Shown here in pieces: positions 6,667 through 9,043 of a stretch of DNA of 9,043 bases; the stretch's first letter is position 1; the number at the start of each line of letters is the position of its first letter. The notes under the pieces were generated by a model. It searched no databases, was not told the DNA's origin, and saw only the letters and a program-made list of their open reading frames with translations. A program made the translations under genes and the position numbers. Source of the stretch: an uncultured Pseudomonadota bacterium (GTDB lineage: Bacteria > Pseudomonadota > Gammaproteobacteria > Methylococcales > Methylomonadaceae); assembly GCA_903931355.1 (NCBI GenBank), contig CAIZCB010000098.1, positions 1-9,043 on the forward strand. Direction: 5' to 3'.

Positions 6667-7239
6667 TGCTTGGGGTAGTCATCCAATCCGGTAATCAAAC
6701 TTCGTCGTTTAAGCGCTGGCCTTGATTAGAAAATCGTAACTAGCGCTGTTGTTCAGTCTCAATCGACTGGGCACTGAATTTATCTATTTTCAACAACCAG
6801 ATACCACAGCGGTCATTTAAAGTTCGGCCTTTTGGCCTGAATTTTATAGCCATGAATGTAGCACTATCACCTTTAATCAAAGTTTCAGCCAATAACCAAA
6901 TGGACATAACTTTGCCGCTTTGTAACTGCTGTCTGTAGATATCAGCCCAATTGTAAACAATCCGTGATGATAAATTGGCGTAATTCAGCAATATGGGTTG
7001 AGAATATCAACCGATGCAATCAGCGCGGCAAAATCTGGGCCAATAATCGCATTCAAAAATGCAGCAACAGATTACGATTATCTTCAGCATCTAACAATGC
7101 TTTGAAAACACGGGGCAATTTGATGTTTCGTAATTTATGGTATCCATTAAGCCATAAATTTTGTCATAGGCCGTGGCATGGGCAGGCAATGAACCCCAGG
7201 GTTTGATGGTTTTGCTGATTCTCTTACCCCTTTGCTTGA

Positions 7240-7425
7240 ACGAAGCAAACCGATTTCACCGTTGCCGGATTTACCATTGGCAACCAAGTGGTTGCGGGGA
7301 ATAATCTTACGATTGTCGATACTGGTAATAATGGTCAAGCTAACAACAGTGGCGGCTTGAGTGTGATTGGCTATACAGAAATACCCGTTGATGACGAGTT
7401 GATCGCCACCAACGGATTAATTTAA
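7240..7425 (+). pseudogene. C-terminal remnant of an unrecognised secreted- or surface-type protein
   Basis: On the plus strand, after a TGA at 7237, 61 codons are open to TAA at 7423-7425. They read KQTDFTVAGFTIGNQVVAGN, then LTIVDTGNNGQANNSGGLSV, then IGYTEIPVDDELIATNGLI. There is no plausible start. The Gly/Asn/Thr-rich, alternating hydrophobic pattern is like the beta-rich C-terminus of exported or adhesin-like proteins. Codon use looks coding rather than random. It is most likely the 3' end of a gene whose 5' part was lost when the rpn relic or another insertion arrived. It converges with the cysteine desulfurase, with 4 bases between stops. I do not recognise the family. Between this and the rpn relic (7132-7239) I see nothing I can name. 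Confidence 0.4.
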
Positions 7426-7429
7426 ACGC

Positions 7430-9043
7430 TTAAAATCTGTGTTTACTGCACTGCAAACCCTTGACAGTTGCCACCAAACGATCAATTTCTTCGTAGGTGT
7501 TGTAAAACGCTAATGAAGGACGCACGGTTGATTCAACGCCAAAACGACGCAGAATCGGCTGAGCACAATGATGGCCAGAACGCACGGCGATACCGACTTT
7601 GTTTAAAGCCGCGCCTACATCTTGGGTGCTATGACCATCTAAGGTGAATGACAAAACACTGGCTTTATCCGGTGCTGTACCAATCAAGCGCAAACCTGGC
7701 ACCGATTGCAAAGCCTGCATACCGTAAACCAGTAACTCATGCTCATATTGGGCAATCCGTTCAATGCCGAGTTTATTGACATATTCCAGCGCCGCACCAA
7801 GACCGACCGCATCAGCAATATTGCCAGTACCTGCTTCAAATTTAGCCGGTGCTGGTTGATAGACGGTTTTCTCAAAAGTCACGTCTTCAATCATATTGCC
7901 GCCACCCTGCCAAGGCTGTGTGGCCTCTAGGACTTCGGCTTTGCCATACACCACGCCAATACCGGTTGGACCAAAGATTTTGTGGCCTGAAAACACAAAC
8001 CAATCGCAATCTAAGGCTTGCACATCAACTCGCAAATGCGAAACCGATTGTGCGCCATCCAGCAAAACTTTAGCGCCTGCACGATGCGCCATCGCTATCA
8101 TTTCCTGCGCGGGTGTTACTGTCCCCAAAGCATTCGATACTTGGGTAAATGACACCAGCTTAGTGCGTGGATTTAGCAGTTTTTGGAACTCTGCCAAAAT
8201 CAACTGACCATCATCATCGACCGGAATCACTCGTAATACTGCACCCGTTTCGGCGCACAATTGTTGCCAAGGCACGATATTGGCGTGATGTTCCAACCAG
8301 CTGACAATAATCTCGTCGCCTTCAGCAATGTTTTGCCGACCCCAGCTTTTCGCCACCAAATTGATCGCTTCGGTAGCGCCACGAACGAAAATCACTTCGT
8401 TGGCTGATGGCGCATTGATAAAGCGAGTGACAATATTGCGCGCACCTTCATAAGCATCAGTGGCTCTTGCCGCTAACTCATGGGCTGCACGGTGAATATT
8501 GGAGTTTTCGTGTTGATAAAACTCGGAAATCCGATCAATCACCACTTGCGGCTTTTGCGTAGTCGCTGCATTGTCCAACCAAGCCAATTGATGACCGTTA
8601 ACCCGCTCTTTCAAAATTGGAAAATCGCGACGCACCGCATGAACATCAAACGCGGCTTTCGGCGCTGACAAACCTGGCAATTGTGCTTTACTGTTTAAGC
8701 TGGTGACACCGTCAAGAAAATAAAACGATGAACAGGCTGAATCCACAGTGGGCAAACTTGAGGTAAATGCTGGCGCACGGTTTAAAACGCTTTTCAGCTC
8801 CGACTCGCTCGGTGAAGCAAAGCCACGTTGAGCCAGTGCAGACAAGGCACCGTCATCAATCGGCGGCACGTTGTTAGTTGGCAAGTGGCTGGTAATCACC
8901 GATGGATTGAGATTGCTCGGTAAATTATCAAGCGACACCGTTTCATTAGGCAGTGCGGCAAAAAAACGATTCGCCAACGCTGTCAACTCTGCCACATCGG
9001 GCAAACCAGCACCCAGATCAGGAGCACCCGTCAAGGCTTGCTG
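7430..9043 (-). CDS. Family 2A encapsulin cargo cysteine desulfurase (SufS-like), 5' end outside window
   Basis: A PLP enzyme that takes sulfur from cysteine, giving alanine and an enzyme persulfide. Numbering from a TTG at 9034, residues 1-128 are a Pro/Ser/Asn-rich, probably disordered extension holding LPDVAELTALANRFFAALP (11-29) and FYFLDG (104-109). The class V aminotransferase core starts at FDVHAVRRDFPIL. Key residues: LDNAATT (153-159), EHH (248-250), D326 in LLDGAQS, K352 in SGHK that binds PLP, and C490 in RSGHHCAQP that carries the persulfide. Ordinary SufS is about 405 residues; the extension is the mark of cargo enzymes targeted into family 2A encapsulin shells, which are linked to sulfur metabolism and storage. 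The frame is open through 9043 (Gln-Gln-Ala before the TTG), so the true start lies outside. The shell gene is probably upstream, beyond the right edge; this is not seen. Confidence 0.93.
   Translation of the reverse strand, partial: QQALTGAPDLGAGLPDVAELTALANRFFAALPNETVSLDNLPSNLNPSVITSHLPTNNVPPIDDGALSALAQRGFASPSESELKSVLNRAPAFTSSLPTVDSACSSFYFLDGVTSLNSKAQLPGLSAPKAAFDVHAVRRDFPILKERVNGHQLAWLDNAATTQKPQVVIDRISEFYQHENSNIHRAAHELAARATDAYEGARNIVTRFINAPSANEVIFVRGATEAINLVAKSWGRQNIAEGDEIIVSWLEHHANIVPWQQLCAETGAVLRVIPVDDDGQLILAEFQKLLNPRTKLVSFTQVSNALGTVTPAQEMIAMAHRAGAKVLLDGAQSVSHLRVDVQALDCDWFVFSGHKIFGPTGIGVVYGKAEVLEATQPWQGGGNMIEDVTFEKTVYQPAPAKFEAGTGNIADAVGLGAALEYVNKLGIERIAQYEHELLVYGMQALQSVPGLRLIGTAPDKASVLSFTLDGHSTQDVGAALNKVGIAVRSGHHCAQPILRRFGVESTVRPSLAFYNTYEEIDRLVATVKGLQCSKHRF

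Larger units (their letters stand above)
6505..7131 (-). pseudogene. Decayed Rpn-family nuclease gene
   Basis: This is a relic of a second rpn gene. The start codon position reads ACG, with AAACATC matching the intact gene's AAACACG, followed by a short deletion of about 13 bases. VFKALLDAEDNRNLLLHF is then readable, followed by a one-base loss that creates TGA. After ILNPY about 28 codons are missing, removing the catalytic D and ExQ region. From 6991 to 6740 the frame is open again (SRIVYNWADIYRQQL, then SIWLLAETLIKGDSA). A TGG-to-TAG change and small indels follow near 6740-6670. The tail (6666-6505) is open to its own TAA. The copy is clearly diverged from the one at 2056-2907, so it is not a recent duplicate. 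It lies directly upstream of hsdR and contains the hsdR ribosome binding site, so it may also hold the hsdR promoter. Confidence 0.85.

Noticed and set aside
7147..7338. Minus-strand open frame of 63 codons upstream of the rpn relic
   Set aside because: It overlaps the plus-strand remnant, which looks more coding, and has neither a recognisable motif nor a good start signal.
9032..9034. TTG as the start of the cysteine desulfurase
   Set aside because: The frame stays open beyond it to the window edge (Gln-Gln-Ala) and no Shine-Dalgarno is visible, so the TTG is more likely an internal leucine codon.
1..9043. CRISPR array, tRNA or rRNA genes
   Set aside because: No regularly spaced short repeats were seen, and I recognised no cloverleaf or ribosomal RNA segments on either strand.

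Overview
The window looks like accessory chromosome from a gammaproteobacterium of moderate GC. The Rpn-type nuclease copies, the GTAG-ended REP-like hairpins and a second, longer nested palindrome are a combination I associate with methanotrophs and relatives (Methylococcales-like). That placement is an impression, not a measurement. Every intact gene lies on the minus strand, so transcription runs from high to low coordinates.

Right part (7430-9043): the 3' 537 codons of a cysteine desulfurase of the SufS type with a long N-terminal extension. The extension and catalytic core match the cargo enzyme of family 2A encapsulin nanocompartments. Its start, and probably the shell gene, lie beyond the right edge. 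A short plus-strand gene remnant (7240-7425) ends 4 bp from its stop, tail to tail.

Middle and left (1-7131): a type I restriction-modification locus carrying mobile passengers. hsdR (3092-6499) and hsdM (162-1649) are intact. A Shine-Dalgarno and ATG at the left edge probably begin the next gene, best guessed as hsdS. Between hsdR and hsdM sits an Rpn-family PD-(D/E)XK nuclease gene (2056-2907), followed by a tandem duplicate of only its C-terminal tail (1780-2022). Two nearly identical 90-bp REP-pair (BIME) elements bracket this cassette. A third, decayed rpn copy (6505-7131) ends 5 bp before the hsdR start; its nuclease part is ruined but the tail frame is open.

How it may work together: HsdR, HsdM and an HsdS would form a type I restriction enzyme. 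Rpn nucleases of enterobacteria are reported as anti-phage toxins whose C-terminal part, translated from an internal start, acts as antitoxin. Here the tail exists alone twice, and the tail start in two copies has GAGG six bases upstream. The most interesting hypothesis is therefore a nuclease with detached tail-only inhibitors nested inside a restriction locus.
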